This document shows positions 7,869-18,871 of a stretch of 64,000 bases of DNA, piece by piece. How positions within the stretch are numbered: position 1 is the first letter of the stretch; each line of letters begins with the position of its first letter. Below the pieces are notes generated by a model that saw only the letters and a list, made by a program, of their open reading frames with translations, searched no databases and was not told the DNA's origin. The DNA is from Umezawaea endophytica (lineage in GTDB: Bacteria; Actinomycetota; Actinomycetes; Mycobacteriales; Pseudonocardiaceae), in NCBI RefSeq assembly GCF_025061645.1, contig NZ_JANYMP010000004.1:59463-123462 (forward strand), written 5' to 3'. The position numbers and the translations under genes were made by a program.

Positions 7869-8909
7869 CTATGCGCAGCGCCAGACCGTGGGCTGGTTGT
7901 CGCCGCTGGTGCCCGTCCGGCTCCAGCCCGCCACCGAACCGTTGTCGGCCGCGACGTTCACGCCGAGCGAGCCGGTCAGCGTCGCGGTGAGCGCCGAGCC
8001 CTGCCACACGCCGTAGGTCAGCGTGGTGGTCGTGGTGAACCCCGTCGACAGCCCGGACCGGTTCACCGAGTGCAGGGTGCCCGCCGTGGCGGGACGCACC
8101 ACGGAGCCGTCCTGCTCCCACAGCACGCCCTTGCCGTCGGCGAACTCGGACGCGTACGTCCCGCCGACGACCCGCCCGTTCGCGATGGCCGTGCCGTCCA
8201 CCGCCACCGTGCCGGACGGGATGGTGAGCTTCCGGACCGCGGACGCCTTCCACAGGTAGAGGTTCGTCGCGGTGAAGGCGTCGGTGGTGGTCGGGTAGTG
8301 CTCGACGAGCACCGTGCCGTCCTGGTCGACGCCCGTCGCGATGGTCTGGCCCGTGGCGGGCAGACCCGTGAGCGCGACCACCGTGCTCGGCGCGTTCGCC
8401 GGCCACAGGACCGCCGTGTGCACCGTGTAGATCGTGGTGCCCTGCTGGAAGTCCTTGCCGACGTGGCCGACGACGTCACCGTTGTCGTTGATCCCGGTGG
8501 CCCACGACGAGTCGACGCCCGCGGGCTCCGGCAGCGGCGCGAGCGCGGTGCCGGTGGAGCGGAACGCCCGGCGGTGCAGGCCGCTCGTCTCCGGTGCGTC
8601 GCCGACGACCGTGCCCGCCCGGTTGACACCGGTCACGTTGACGGACTGCGAGCTGTGGCCCGGCAGGGTGCCGAGGTCCGTGGCCTGGCCACCCGACCAG
8701 CGCACGGCGTGGACGGTCGGGGAGCCGAGCACGCGCTTGCTCGACGCCTCGCCCGCGAAGCCGCCCTGGCCGTCCGCGGCCAGGACCACACCGGCGACCC
8801 TGGTCGCGGGCAGGGGCAGCAGGGTGGGCGCGCAGGTCGCCGCCGACGCCGTGGGCGAGGCCACGGCGGTGATCGCGACCGCGACCACCGCGGCGATTCT
8901 GATCAGCAT
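7869..8909 (-). CDS. Secreted repeat protein (HAF/beta-propeller-like), paralogue 1
   Basis: A 346-residue exported protein. A signal peptide (about residues 1-24, ending ASA) precedes repeated strand units of the form AVRW.GGQATDLGTLPG, INDNGDVVG and VDQDGTVLVE, which resemble extracellular HAF repeats of beta-propellers. The last residues are WRCA, and one other Cys sits just after the signal peptide, so a closing disulphide is possible. The ribosome site AAGGAG is five bases upstream of the ATG. It is closely related to the next upstream gene (8996-10018), with the same order of motifs. Function is unknown. Confidence 0.75.
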   Translation of the reverse strand: MLIRIAAVVAVAITAVASPTASAATCAPTLLPLPATRVAGVVLAADGQGGFAGEASSKRVLGSPTVHAVRWSGGQATDLGTLPGHSSQSVNVTGVNRAGTVVGDAPETSGLHRRAFRSTGTALAPLPEPAGVDSSWATGINDNGDVVGHVGKDFQQGTTIYTVHTAVLWPANAPSTVVALTGLPATGQTIATGVDQDGTVLVEHYPTTTDAFTATNLYLWKASAVRKLTIPSGTVAVDGTAIANGRVVGGTYASEFADGKGVLWEQDGSVVRPATAGTLHSVNRSGLSTGFTTTTTLTYGVWQGSALTATLTGSLGVNVAADNGSVAGWSRTGTSGDNQPTVWRCA

Positions 8910-8995
8910 GGTTCTCCTTGCGGGGTGGGGGGAACCGGCGGCGCGTTCGGGCCGCCGGCCGACCGGGGCGGCCGTGGCGGAGCCGCCCCGGCACG

Positions 8996-10018
8996 TCAGG
9001 AGCAGCGCCAGTACGTGGGCTGGGTGAAGGTGGTGGAGTTCCAGCTATAGCCGGCCACCGTGCCGTTGTCCGCCGACACGTTCAGCGCGCGCTGGCCGCT
9101 GATCGTGCCGACCTTCGCCGTCCCCTGCCACACCGACCACGTCTGGCTCAGACCGGTGCCGATCTTCCAGCCGGTGGTCTGGCCGGTCTTGTTGATCGAC
9201 ACGACGAGGTCGGAGTCGGCGGGCCTGACGAGGGTGCCGTCCGCCTCCCAGACCGCGGCGACGAGGTCGCCGTTGCCGATCCCCCCGGCCACGCGGCCGT
9301 TGGAGATCGCCCGGCCGACCACCTTCTCGGTGAACGCCGGGACGGGCAGCTTCCTCGCCGCACCGGCCTTCCACACGTAGAGGGCCGTCGCGTCGAGCGT
9401 GGCGGCGCCGGGGTAGTACTCGACGAGCACCGACCCGTCCTGGTCGACGGCCTCGCCGAGCGTCTGACCACCCGTCGGCAGACCGCCGGTCAACTTCACC
9501 ACCGTGCCGGGCGCGCTCGCGGGCCACAGGACCGCGGTGCGCACCAGGTTGGTCGTGCTGCCGGACGTGACGTTCACGCCCATCTCGCCGACGATGTCAC
9601 CGGCGTCGTTGACCCCGTTGGCCCAGGTGTGCTGGGCGCCGGCGGGCTCGGGGAGCACCTGCAACGTCGTGCCGACCGAGCGGAACGCGCGCTGCCGGTT
9701 GCCCGTCGTCGCGCTGGTGTGCCCGACGATCACCCCGGACTTGTTCACCCCGGCCACGAACGCGTGGGAGTAGCCGGGAACCGTGCCGTAGTCGACGGCC
9801 TGACCGCCGACCCAGCGGACGGCGTGGACCGTCCCGCTCGAGACCTGGGCGGTGCCCGCGTAGCCGCTCTGGCTGTCGGCCGCGTAGACCGTGCCCTGGG
9901 TCAGACCCGACGGCAGCGGCAGGACGGTCGGCGTCCACGTGCACGCCGCCGCGGAGGCCGTGGGGGAGACGATCGTGGCGAGCGCCAACGCGACGACCAC
10001 CGGATATCGGAACCGCAT
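8996..10018 (-). CDS. Secreted repeat protein (HAF/beta-propeller-like), paralogue 2
   Basis: A 340-residue tandem paralogue of the gene at 7869-8909, with the same signal peptide type (SPTASA), first Cys, repeat order and WRC end. I start it at ATG 10018, since AAGGAG lies a few bases upstream; the frame stays open upstream to 10054. Both genes share the leader AAGGAGAAnCATG, which points to duplication including the ribosome site. The 86-base gap between them shows no strong terminator. Its job at the cell surface is not known. Confidence 0.75.
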   Translation of the reverse strand: MRFRYPVVVALALATIVSPTASAAACTWTPTVLPLPSGLTQGTVYAADSQSGYAGTAQVSSGTVHAVRWVGGQAVDYGTVPGYSHAFVAGVNKSGVIVGHTSATTGNRQRAFRSVGTTLQVLPEPAGAQHTWANGVNDAGDIVGEMGVNVTSGSTTNLVRTAVLWPASAPGTVVKLTGGLPTGGQTLGEAVDQDGSVLVEYYPGAATLDATALYVWKAGAARKLPVPAFTEKVVGRAISNGRVAGGIGNGDLVAAVWEADGTLVRPADSDLVVSINKTGQTTGWKIGTGLSQTWSVWQGTAKVGTISGQRALNVSADNGTVAGYSWNSTTFTQPTYWRCS

Positions 10019-10061
10019 GATTCTCCTTGACTGGTAAGGAAACCAACGGCTCACGGTGGCT

Positions 10062-10134
10062 AGGCGAGCTGACCGCGTCCTGACGGGTTACTGAGCGGTA
10101 CTCACTGCCTGCGGCGCAGGAGCGGGTCGAAGCG
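10062..10134. repeat. Degenerate duplicate of the 3' end of the TetR gene
   Basis: This stretch repeats, with about 80 % identity by eye, the segment 10148-10232 that holds the end of the TetR gene and its downstream flank. Read on the minus strand it encodes RFDPLLRRRQ and a stop, against LDLLLRRER and a stop in the intact gene. It looks like a partial tandem duplication that was left behind. Confidence 0.7.
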
Positions 10135-10187
10135 CCGGGTCGTGGCAAGGCGGGCTGACCGCGTGCTGACGGGTCGCTGAGCGGTCC

Positions 10188-10802
10188 TCACCGCTCGCGC
10201 CGCAGGAGCAGGTCCAGGCCGAAGTCGAAGCGCTCGTCGAACGCGGCGGGCTCGAAGTGCGCGATCACCCGCGCGAGCGCCGGGTACGGGCCCGTGGTGA
10301 CGGCCTGGGGGAGCCGGTGGTCGCCCGGTTCGGGGAACGCCTGCTCCTCCTGCGCCAGGCCCAGGGTGAAGTACACGAGCGTCCAGCACAGCCAGACGGC
10401 TTCCCGCTCGTCGCGGCCGTCCGCCAGCAGCGCGCCGACCAGCGCGTCGGCGAAACCGAGGGTGGCGGGTTCGGCGGCGTAGGTGCCCGCGACGATCGAC
10501 GCCCCGTCCCGGTGCCGGAGGAGCGCGCGGCGGTAGCGGTGGGCCAGCTCCCGGACCCGGTCGCCCGGGTCGTCCGGCAGGTCGGCCGTCGAGGCCTTGG
10601 CGATGATCGCGTCGGCCATCAGCTCCCGCAGGCGCGCCTTGGTCTTCGCGTGCCACAGGACGGTGTTCATCCGCACGTCCAGGCGGGTCGCGATCGAGCG
10701 GATCGAGACCGCGTCGGCGCCCTGCTCGTCCATCAGGCCCAACGCCGTCCCCACGACGATGCCCGCGTCGAGGCCGGAGCGGCTCGCTTGACTCTTGGTC
10801 AC
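10188..10802 (-). CDS. TetR-family transcriptional repressor
   Basis: A 204-residue regulator. The N-terminal helix-turn-helix (about residues 12-60, with SIRSIATRLDVRMNTVLWHAKTK) is followed by an all-helical ligand domain of the tetracycline-repressor C-terminal type. It starts at GTG 10802, divergent to a FAD monooxygenase whose start is 41 bases away. The palindromic sites between them suggest that it represses both its own gene and the monooxygenase until the monooxygenase substrate or a related drug binds. Confidence 0.9.
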   Translation of the reverse strand: MTKSQASRSGLDAGIVVGTALGLMDEQGADAVSIRSIATRLDVRMNTVLWHAKTKARLRELMADAIIAKASTADLPDDPGDRVRELAHRYRRALLRHRDGASIVAGTYAAEPATLGFADALVGALLADGRDEREAVWLCWTLVYFTLGLAQEEQAFPEPGDHRLPQAVTTGPYPALARVIAHFEPAAFDERFDFGLDLLLRRER

Positions 10803-10834
10803 CGACCTAGTATATCTCTTGGTCAGTGACCAAG
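10794..10834. promoter_or_regulatory. Paired TetR operators between the divergent genes
   Basis: A perfect 17-bp palindrome, CTTGGTCAGTGACCAAG, occupies 10818-10834. A second copy at 10794-10810 has two mismatches in its right arm. Their centres are 24 bp apart. The right site ends just ahead of the monooxygenase ribosome site, and the left covers the TetR start codon. An AT-rich TAGTATAT core lies between them and could hold the divergent -10 elements. Confidence 0.8.
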
Positions 10835-10843
10835 GAGGCAGCG

Positions 10844-12208
10844 GTGGAGCAGGTAGTGGTGGTCGGAGGCGGTCCCGTGGGGCTGTGGCTGGCGGCGGAG
10901 TTGAGGCTGGGCGGCGCGGCCGTGACGGTGCTGGAGGCGAGGGAGGAGCGCGACCCGCACTCGAAGGCCCTCACGATCCATCCCCGGACACTGGAGGTGC
11001 TGGCGTGCCGGGGGATCGTCGACCGGTTCCTCGCCGAGGGGATGCGGATCCCGAGCGGGCACTTCGCCGGGCTGGACGCCCGGATGGACTTCCGGGTGCT
11101 CGACACGCCCTACCCGTTCACCCTGGCCCTGCCGCAGGCGCGGACGGAGGAGCTGCTGGAGGAGCACGCCCTGTCCGTCGGGGTGGAGGTGCGGCGGGGG
11201 GAGCGGGTCGACGGGCTGGTCCAGCACGACGACCGCGTCACCGTGAGAGGGGCGTCCACGGTGGAGGCGTCGTACGTCGTCGGGTGCGACGGGGCCCGCA
11301 GCACCGTGCGGGGCGCGGCGGGCATCGACTTCCCCGGCACGGACGCCACGACTTGGGGCTGGCTCGGCGACGTCGTGCTGGACGACCCGCCGCCGCAGCC
11401 GGTGCTCTCGGTGACCGGGGCCGAGGGCGGTTTGATGGTCGTGGCGCTGCCCGGCGGCGTGCACCGGTTCGTGGGCAGCGACCCGACCGGCAACCGCGCG
11501 GACTGGCCGGGCGAACTGACCCTCGCCGAGCTGCGCGCCACCGTCGTCCGGATCGCGGGCCGCGACTTCGGCATGCGTGACCCGCGCTGGCTGTCCCGGT
11601 TCGGCAACACCACCCGCCAGGCCGCCGAGTACCGCAGGGGCCGGGTGCTGCTGGCGGGCGACGCCGCGCACGTGCACTTCCCGACCGGCGGCGTCGGCCT
11701 CAACGTCGGCGTGCAGGACGCGGCCAACCTGGGCTGGAAACTGGCCGCCGTCGTCACCGGCCGCGCCCCGTCCTCACTGCTGGACAGCTACCACACCGAA
11801 CGCTACCCGGTCGGCGCCGACCTGCTGCGGGCCACCAGAGCCCAAACCGCCCTGATGACCAGCTACAGCCCCGAGATCACCGCACTGCGGTCCCTGCTGA
11901 GCGACTTCATCGCCGACGTACCGGCGTTCTCCCGCGTACTGGCCGACCGCCTCTCAGCCCTCGACGTCACCTACCCAGCCCCCCACGACACCCACCCCCT
12001 CACCGGCCACCGCGCCCCAAACCTCCACTTCGCCAACGGCACCACCCTCTTCGACCTCCTGCACGAGGGCCGCCACATCGCCATCAACACCACCGACCCC
12101 ACAGACGCCCACCCCACAGCCCTCCCAGTAGACCCACCGGAGGAGTGGGCCACGATCACCTCCGCCCTGATCCGCCCAGACGGCCACGTGGCCTGGGCGA
12201 CCACGTAG
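10844..12208 (+). CDS. FAD-dependent aromatic monooxygenase (PheA/TfdB, rifampicin-monooxygenase-like)
   Basis: About 454 residues. The dinucleotide-binding GGGPVGLWLAAEL opens the protein, DG-type motif GCDGARSTVR lies near residue 150, and GDAAHVHFPTGGVGLNVG (about 275-292) is the second FAD motif of class A flavin hydroxylases. I choose GTG 10844 because AAGGAGG at 10832-10838 precedes it; GTG 10826 lies inside the operator and has no ribosome site. Such enzymes hydroxylate phenolics or inactivate drugs such as rifamycins. The C-terminus is short compared with PheA types that carry a thioredoxin-like domain. Codons from about 11830 on turn markedly C/A-rich at third positions. Confidence 0.87.
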   Translation: MEQVVVVGGGPVGLWLAAELRLGGAAVTVLEAREERDPHSKALTIHPRTLEVLACRGIVDRFLAEGMRIPSGHFAGLDARMDFRVLDTPYPFTLALPQARTEELLEEHALSVGVEVRRGERVDGLVQHDDRVTVRGASTVEASYVVGCDGARSTVRGAAGIDFPGTDATTWGWLGDVVLDDPPPQPVLSVTGAEGGLMVVALPGGVHRFVGSDPTGNRADWPGELTLAELRATVVRIAGRDFGMRDPRWLSRFGNTTRQAAEYRRGRVLLAGDAAHVHFPTGGVGLNVGVQDAANLGWKLAAVVTGRAPSSLLDSYHTERYPVGADLLRATRAQTALMTSYSPEITALRSLLSDFIADVPAFSRVLADRLSALDVTYPAPHDTHPLTGHRAPNLHFANGTTLFDLLHEGRHIAINTTDPTDAHPTALPVDPPEEWATITSALIRPDGHVAWATT

Positions 12209-12715
12209 CGCGCATTGCTTGTGGCACAACCGGTTGACGATGGCGGCGACCCACTGCGGCCTGCCGGCGACCCGCGGGTTTGTCGACCGAGCATCCGCCG
12301 GGCATCCGCCGGGTAGTGCGCTTCGCCTGTGGTACAGCCGGTTGGCGATAGCGGCGATTTGCCCTGTGGCTTGCCCGTGAACGGCGAGTTTGGCGCAATG
12401 AGCAGTCACCGGGTAGCGCGTTTTCCCTGTGGCGCAGCCGTTTGGCAACGGCCGCGACCTGACCACCGACAACGGACTTACCTGCCACCCGCCGCCAGCA
12501 GCCCCCGAATCACCTCCAGCCTTGCCGCATGCGACCACAAGGCTGGTCGACGATTCCCCCGATCCCCAGACCCGCATCGACGAAGGGAGGCCCTGTTTAA
12601 CCTTGCAGTTCTTGGCTTTGCCGGTGAGATCGTGTTTCCCCTGTGGCCTGGCCAGATGCCAACGACCGCGACCTGCACTGCGGCCTGCCCGCGAACGGCG
12701 GGTTTGGCGAATCGA
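12206..12715. repeat. Degenerate ~100-bp tandem repeats in a gene-free zone
   Basis: Between the monooxygenase stop and the transposase remnants there is no convincing gene. Related units begin near 12206, 12314, 12414 and 12629. They share a core like TAGCGCGTTTTCCCTGTGGC followed by an AGCCGGTTGGCGA-like run and, in three units, a GAACGGCGGGTTTGGCG-like end. The first unit overlaps the monooxygenase stop codon. No transcript or protein role is evident. Confidence 0.65.
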
Positions 12716-12781
12716 TTAGGTCGTGTCCTGCGGATTTTTCCGATGATCGTGTGCGGATGATGACGTGTGGTCTGACGTGGT

Positions 12782-13345
12782 GAGCTGACGGACAAGGCCT
12801 GGGCGGTGATCTTGCCGTTGCTGCCCGCGCAGAGCAGGCAACGAGGCGGGCGGTGGCGGAGCCATCGGCAGGTGATCAACGCGATCCTGTGGAAGGAGCG
12901 CACCGGTGCGCCGTGGCGTGATCTGCCGGAACGGTACGGGCCGTGGAAGACCGCGTACGAGCGCTTGCGGAAGTGGACCGCGGACGGGAGGTGGGATCGG
13001 ATCTTGGAGCACGTGATCGTCAAGGACGACTCGCTCGGGACGCTGGAGGACAGTGTGACGTTCGTGGTCAGTGCCGATTCCACGAGCGTGCGGGCGCACC
13101 AGCACGCGGCCGGTGCCGGAAAAGGGGGCTGCGCGGAGTGGATCGACGGCCTCGCCGTCGACGGGGAATGCCTCGGATGCTCTCGCGGGGGACTGACCGC
13201 CAAGCTGTCATTGGCGTGGGTCTGCCGCTGGCGGTGATCCTCACGGCCGGTCAGATGGCGACAACTCGCAACTCCTGCCGCTGCTCGACGACATCCACGA
13301 TATCGACGTGGACGTGCGGTGTTGGTCGACCAGGTCGATACCGCA
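12782..13345 (+). pseudogene. IS5-family transposase remnant, frameshifted
   Basis: Translation shows LTDKAWAVILPLLP, ILWKERTGAPWRDLPERYG and SVRAHQHAAGAG, then SRGGLTAKL, the standard order of IS5-family (DUF4096-type) transposases. The frame is broken. A TGA stands just upstream where the start should be, and after 13237 the similarity continues as GLPLAVILTAGQ in another frame and as GDNSQLLPLLDDIH in a third. The C-terminal catalytic part is missing. No clear terminal inverted repeats were found. It is a decayed element. Confidence 0.85.
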
Positions 13346-13441
13346 CTCGACCGCGTGACGCTGCTTCTGGACCGGCCTGCCGCAGGCGTCCATCCGAAGA
13401 GCCGCTGGCCTTCGGGCGGGCGACCTGATCGCGACGCCGCC

Positions 13442-13600
13442 CTGTCCGACCCAACCAGCCGCGCCTACTACGACCGGAAACGATTCGTAGGCAAGAAACA
13501 CAACGCCGCCCTGATCTGTCTGGCGCGACGCCGCTGCGACGTCCTGTTCGCCATGCTTACGCACCGGCACTCACTACCGGCATCCCGAGTCCGCTCTTAG
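13442..13600 (+). pseudogene. IS110/IS116-family transposase C-terminal remnant
   Basis: The last ~52 codons of the frame encode DPTSRAYYDRKRFVGKKHN and LICLARRRCDVLFAML, which match the C-terminal end of IS110/IS116/IS902 (Transposase_20) proteins. The rest of that transposase is absent; the upstream sequence belongs to the IS5-like remnant. Two unrelated insertion sequences have therefore decayed on top of each other. Confidence 0.75.
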
Positions 13601-13725
13601 CGCCGCCGCAGCTTGACAACCCCATAGGGCCCACACAACCGTCCCAAGCCATATCCCTGCGGCTACAGGAATACCAACCACCCCCGGCGCACCCAGGTGC
13701 CACACTGAAACCTGGGGGTGGTGGC

Positions 13726-14424
13726 ATGACGATTCGCCAGTTCCTGGTCCACGCCGACGCCAGCGGAAGCCGTCTGTTCGCGGTGGATCACGGCGAGGTG
13801 GACCGGCTGGACGTGGTGGCCGAGTGGGGGCCCGGTGAGGTGGCGCGGGCGGATGACGTGGTCCGGGTGCTTGATCTGTACCTGGCGTTGCGGGACGAGG
13901 GTGGGCTGGAGGACGGGCTTCGGGGGCTTCCCGATGTTGTCCTGCGGTCGATACGGGAGTTCCTGCGCTCGCGCTGCGCACCGGAGCCGGGGGCGTTCGG
14001 GCCAGGGGGGTTCATCGTGCCGGTTCGTCGTGCGCGGTTCCGGCTGGAGGCCGCCACGATCGACGAGTACCTGTCCGGCGCGTACGCGGTCGGTCTGGGG
14101 ATCCGGGTGGAGAACGGGGTCGACGAGCGTCATGGGCCGCACTGGGACGTTGTGTTGCTCAACAGGATGCCGTTCGTCCCGGCCGACGGTGGGGCGCGGG
14201 CGTGGGCCCTGCCCGACGGGAGTCGGGTGGAGTCCGAGTGGGTCGTGGGCGAGGCGCCCGGTCGGCAGGTCCCCGTCGCGTTGGACAGTGCTCGGCGAGC
14301 CGTGGCGCGAGACAAGCGAGTTCGGATCCACACCTATCTCCAGGGCGATGGTGAGCACTGGCTCGACGGTGCCATGACGACCTCGGTGGTCGTGGACGTC
14401 TTCGACGAACCCGCGCCCGCGTGA
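13726..14424 (+). CDS. Hypothetical protein
   Basis: A 232-residue soluble protein with no signal peptide or membrane segment that I can see. It begins MTIRQFLVHADASG after a purine-rich leader (GGGGGTGG) and ends just at a terminator hairpin. It is not a family I recognise. It is monocistronic, sits between transposon debris and the convergent GH3 gene, and contains an internal GPGGFIVPVRRARFR stretch. Codon use is normal for the genome, so it is probably real, but its role is unknown. Confidence 0.65.
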   Translation: MTIRQFLVHADASGSRLFAVDHGEVDRLDVVAEWGPGEVARADDVVRVLDLYLALRDEGGLEDGLRGLPDVVLRSIREFLRSRCAPEPGAFGPGGFIVPVRRARFRLEAATIDEYLSGAYAVGLGIRVENGVDERHGPHWDVVLLNRMPFVPADGGARAWALPDGSRVESEWVVGEAPGRQVPVALDSARRAVARDKRVRIHTYLQGDGEHWLDGAMTTSVVVDVFDEPAPA

Positions 14425-14470
14425 ACGTCGGAGGGGCAGGCCCACGTGCGCGGCCTGCCCCTCCGACGTT
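14424..14470. terminator. Bidirectional hairpin terminator
   Basis: An 18-bp perfect inverted repeat (arms 14424-14441 and 14453-14470, 11-base loop) begins at the last base of the upstream stop codon and ends nine bases before the convergent GH3 gene. Confidence 0.85.
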
Positions 14471-14479
14471 CCCCGCCGA

Positions 14480-17137
<2,658 letters not shown>

Positions 17138-17230
17138 GAGCTGTCCGTTCTCGTGGGCGGCAGGGCAGCCTGCTCCGTGCGGCGGTGAATCGATCCTGTC
17201 CTGGCCGCGCCACCTGCGTCAATGCTTTTC

Positions 17231-17244
17231 GGGGAGCGCTCTCT
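17231..17244. promoter_or_regulatory. CebR-like operator upstream of the GH3 gene
   Basis: GGGGAGCGCTCTCT matches the actinomycete CebR palindrome TGGGAGCGCTCCCA at 11 of 14 positions, including the central GGGAGCGCTC. CebR is the LacI-type cellobiose-sensing repressor of beta-glucosidase and cellulase genes. The site lies 94 bases upstream of the GH3 start, inside the promoter region. Confidence 0.65.
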
Positions 17245-17390
17245 CGTGCCTGTGTTCCCGGTTTTCGGCGTCTCAACAGGCCCACGAACGGTGCCCGACT
17301 TGTCCGGGTCGCTCAGCGGATCCACCCGGTCGTGCTCAGCTTCCTCTCACCTTGGCCAGGCAGACTGGGAGGTGCGGGAAAGGAGCCCCC

Positions 17391-17675
17391 ATGAGCTTCA
17401 TCGGATCGCTGCTCGGCACGGTGCTGCTGTTGTTCTGGTTGGTCATGCTGGTCCGCCTCGTCTTCGACTGGGTGGGGGTCGTCTCGACGAGCCCGGCGCC
17501 CGCGTGGACGAGCCGCGTGAGGAGCGTGAGCTGGTCGATCACCGAACCCGTCATCGCCCCCGTCCGGCGCGTGCTGCGCCCGGTCCGCGTCGGCGGCGTG
17601 TCCATCGACCTGGCGTTCACCGCGGTGCTGGTCGGGGTACTGGTACTCCGGACCATCGTCACCGCCGTCTTCTGA
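17391..17675 (+). CDS. YggT-family membrane protein
   Basis: A 94-residue protein with two hydrophobic segments (about residues 4-28 and 74-92) separated by the conserved EPVIAPVRRVLRP motif of YggT proteins. An AAAGGAG ribosome site precedes the ATG. YggT proteins are small inner-membrane proteins often linked to the division region, but here the gene stands beside a metal-dependent hydrolase. Its role is not known in detail. Confidence 0.88.
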   Translation: MSFIGSLLGTVLLLFWLVMLVRLVFDWVGVVSTSPAPAWTSRVRSVSWSITEPVIAPVRRVLRPVRVGGVSIDLAFTAVLVGVLVLRTIVTAVF

Positions 17676-17683
17676 GAGGGATC

Positions 17684-18325
17684 ATGGAGCTCATCAAGTT
17701 CGGCCACGCGTCGGTGGCGCTGGAGCGCGACGGGCGCAGGCTCGTGCTCGACCCCGGCGTGTTCACCGACGCCTCCGCGCTCGACGGTGCCGAGGCCGTG
17801 CTGATCACGCACGAGCACGTCGACCACTTCCAGGAGGACCGGATCCGCGCCGCGCTGGCCGACGTGCCGGGCCTGGAGGTGTGGACCAACCCCACCGTCG
17901 CCGCCGCGCTCGACGGCCTCGGGTCCCGCGTGCACGCCGTCGGCGCCGGTGACGCGTTCACCGCGGCCGGGTTCGACGTCAAGGTGTTCGGCGAGTGGCA
18001 CGCGGTCATCCACCCGGACATCCCGGTCGTGCGCAACGTCGGCTTCCTCGTGGACGACGCCGTCTTCCACCCCGGCGACGCGCTGACCGCGCCCGACGTG
18101 CCGGTGGACACCCTCCTGCTGCCCGCGCACGCGCCGTGGTCGCGCACCGCGGACCTCGTCGACTACGTGCGCGAGGTGAAACCCGGCCGGGTGATCGGGG
18201 TGCACGACGCCCTGCTGAGCGAACTCGGCCTCGGCCTGGTGGCCCGGATGCTGGGCGAGGGCGGTCCGGGGACCGGGGCGCCGTACCAGCGGGTGGCGGT
18301 GGACGAGCGGGTGAGCGTGCGCTGA
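17684..18325 (+). CDS. Metallo-beta-lactamase-fold hydrolase
   Basis: A 213-residue MBL-fold protein of the short L-ascorbate-6-phosphate-lactonase/UlaG-like branch. The metal motif HEHVDHF is at about residues 44-50, with further ligands suggested by HPGD and the C-terminal GVHDALL. It lies eight bases after the yggT stop and is likely co-transcribed. The substrate cannot be read from the sequence. Confidence 0.85.
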   Translation: MELIKFGHASVALERDGRRLVLDPGVFTDASALDGAEAVLITHEHVDHFQEDRIRAALADVPGLEVWTNPTVAAALDGLGSRVHAVGAGDAFTAAGFDVKVFGEWHAVIHPDIPVVRNVGFLVDDAVFHPGDALTAPDVPVDTLLLPAHAPWSRTADLVDYVREVKPGRVIGVHDALLSELGLGLVARMLGEGGPGTGAPYQRVAVDERVSVR

Positions 18326-18826
18326 TCAGGCCGCGCGGACCCCGCCGTGCTCCAGCACGCCCCGCAGCGCGTCCAGGCCGCGGCTGGTCTGGCTCTTCAC
18401 CGTGCCCGCGGTGACGTCCAGCGCCGCCGCGGTCTGCTCGACGGACATGTCGAGGTAGTAGCGCATCACGATGGTGGCGCGCTGCCTCGGCGCCAGCCCC
18501 TCCACGGCCTCGCGCAGCACCAGGCGGGCGGCGTGGTCCGCCTCGTCCCACGGCAGGTCCTCGTGCGCGGGGTGCAGGTCGACGCGCTTGGCCCAGCCGG
18601 TGCGGCGGTCGCCGATGTGGGTGCGCAGGATGATCGTGCGCACGTAGGCGTCGAGGTTCTCCACCGACCGCAGCCGGTTCCAGTGCGCGTACAGCTTCGT
18701 CTGGGAGGTCTGCACCAGGTCCTCGGCGTTGTGCCGGTCGCGGCACAGGCGGAGCGCGACCCGCAGCATCCACGGTCCGCGCGACCTCACGTACTCGACG
18801 AAGCTCGCCTGCTGCTCGGTCCTCAT
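18326..18826 (-). CDS. SigE-family ECF RNA polymerase sigma factor
   Basis: A 166-residue sigma-70 factor of the actinobacterial SigE-family branch. Region 2 (AEDLVQTSQTKLYAHWNRL, about residues 34-52) and region 4 (LAPRQRATIVMRYYLDMS and VTAGTVKSQTSRGLDALR) are both clear. The gene abuts the convergent MBL gene without spare bases. A lipoprotein gene lies 45 bases upstream in the same direction, which may be an extracytoplasmic partner. Confidence 0.92.
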   Translation of the reverse strand: MRTEQQASFVEYVRSRGPWMLRVALRLCRDRHNAEDLVQTSQTKLYAHWNRLRSVENLDAYVRTIILRTHIGDRRTGWAKRVDLHPAHEDLPWDEADHAARLVLREAVEGLAPRQRATIVMRYYLDMSVEQTAAALDVTAGTVKSQTSRGLDALRGVLEHGGVRAA

Positions 18827-18871
18827 GCACCTACTTGACCGAAGGGGCTCCCCGCGTTGCAGAGCGCCGAC

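Noticed and set aside
12206..12780. Small genes in the repeat zone
   Set aside because: Frames on both strands are repeat-derived, have no ribosome sites and show no family motifs.
17684..18325. Beta-lactamase resistance gene
   Set aside because: The short MBL fold is of the UlaG/lactonase type, lacks a signal peptide and has no resistance context.
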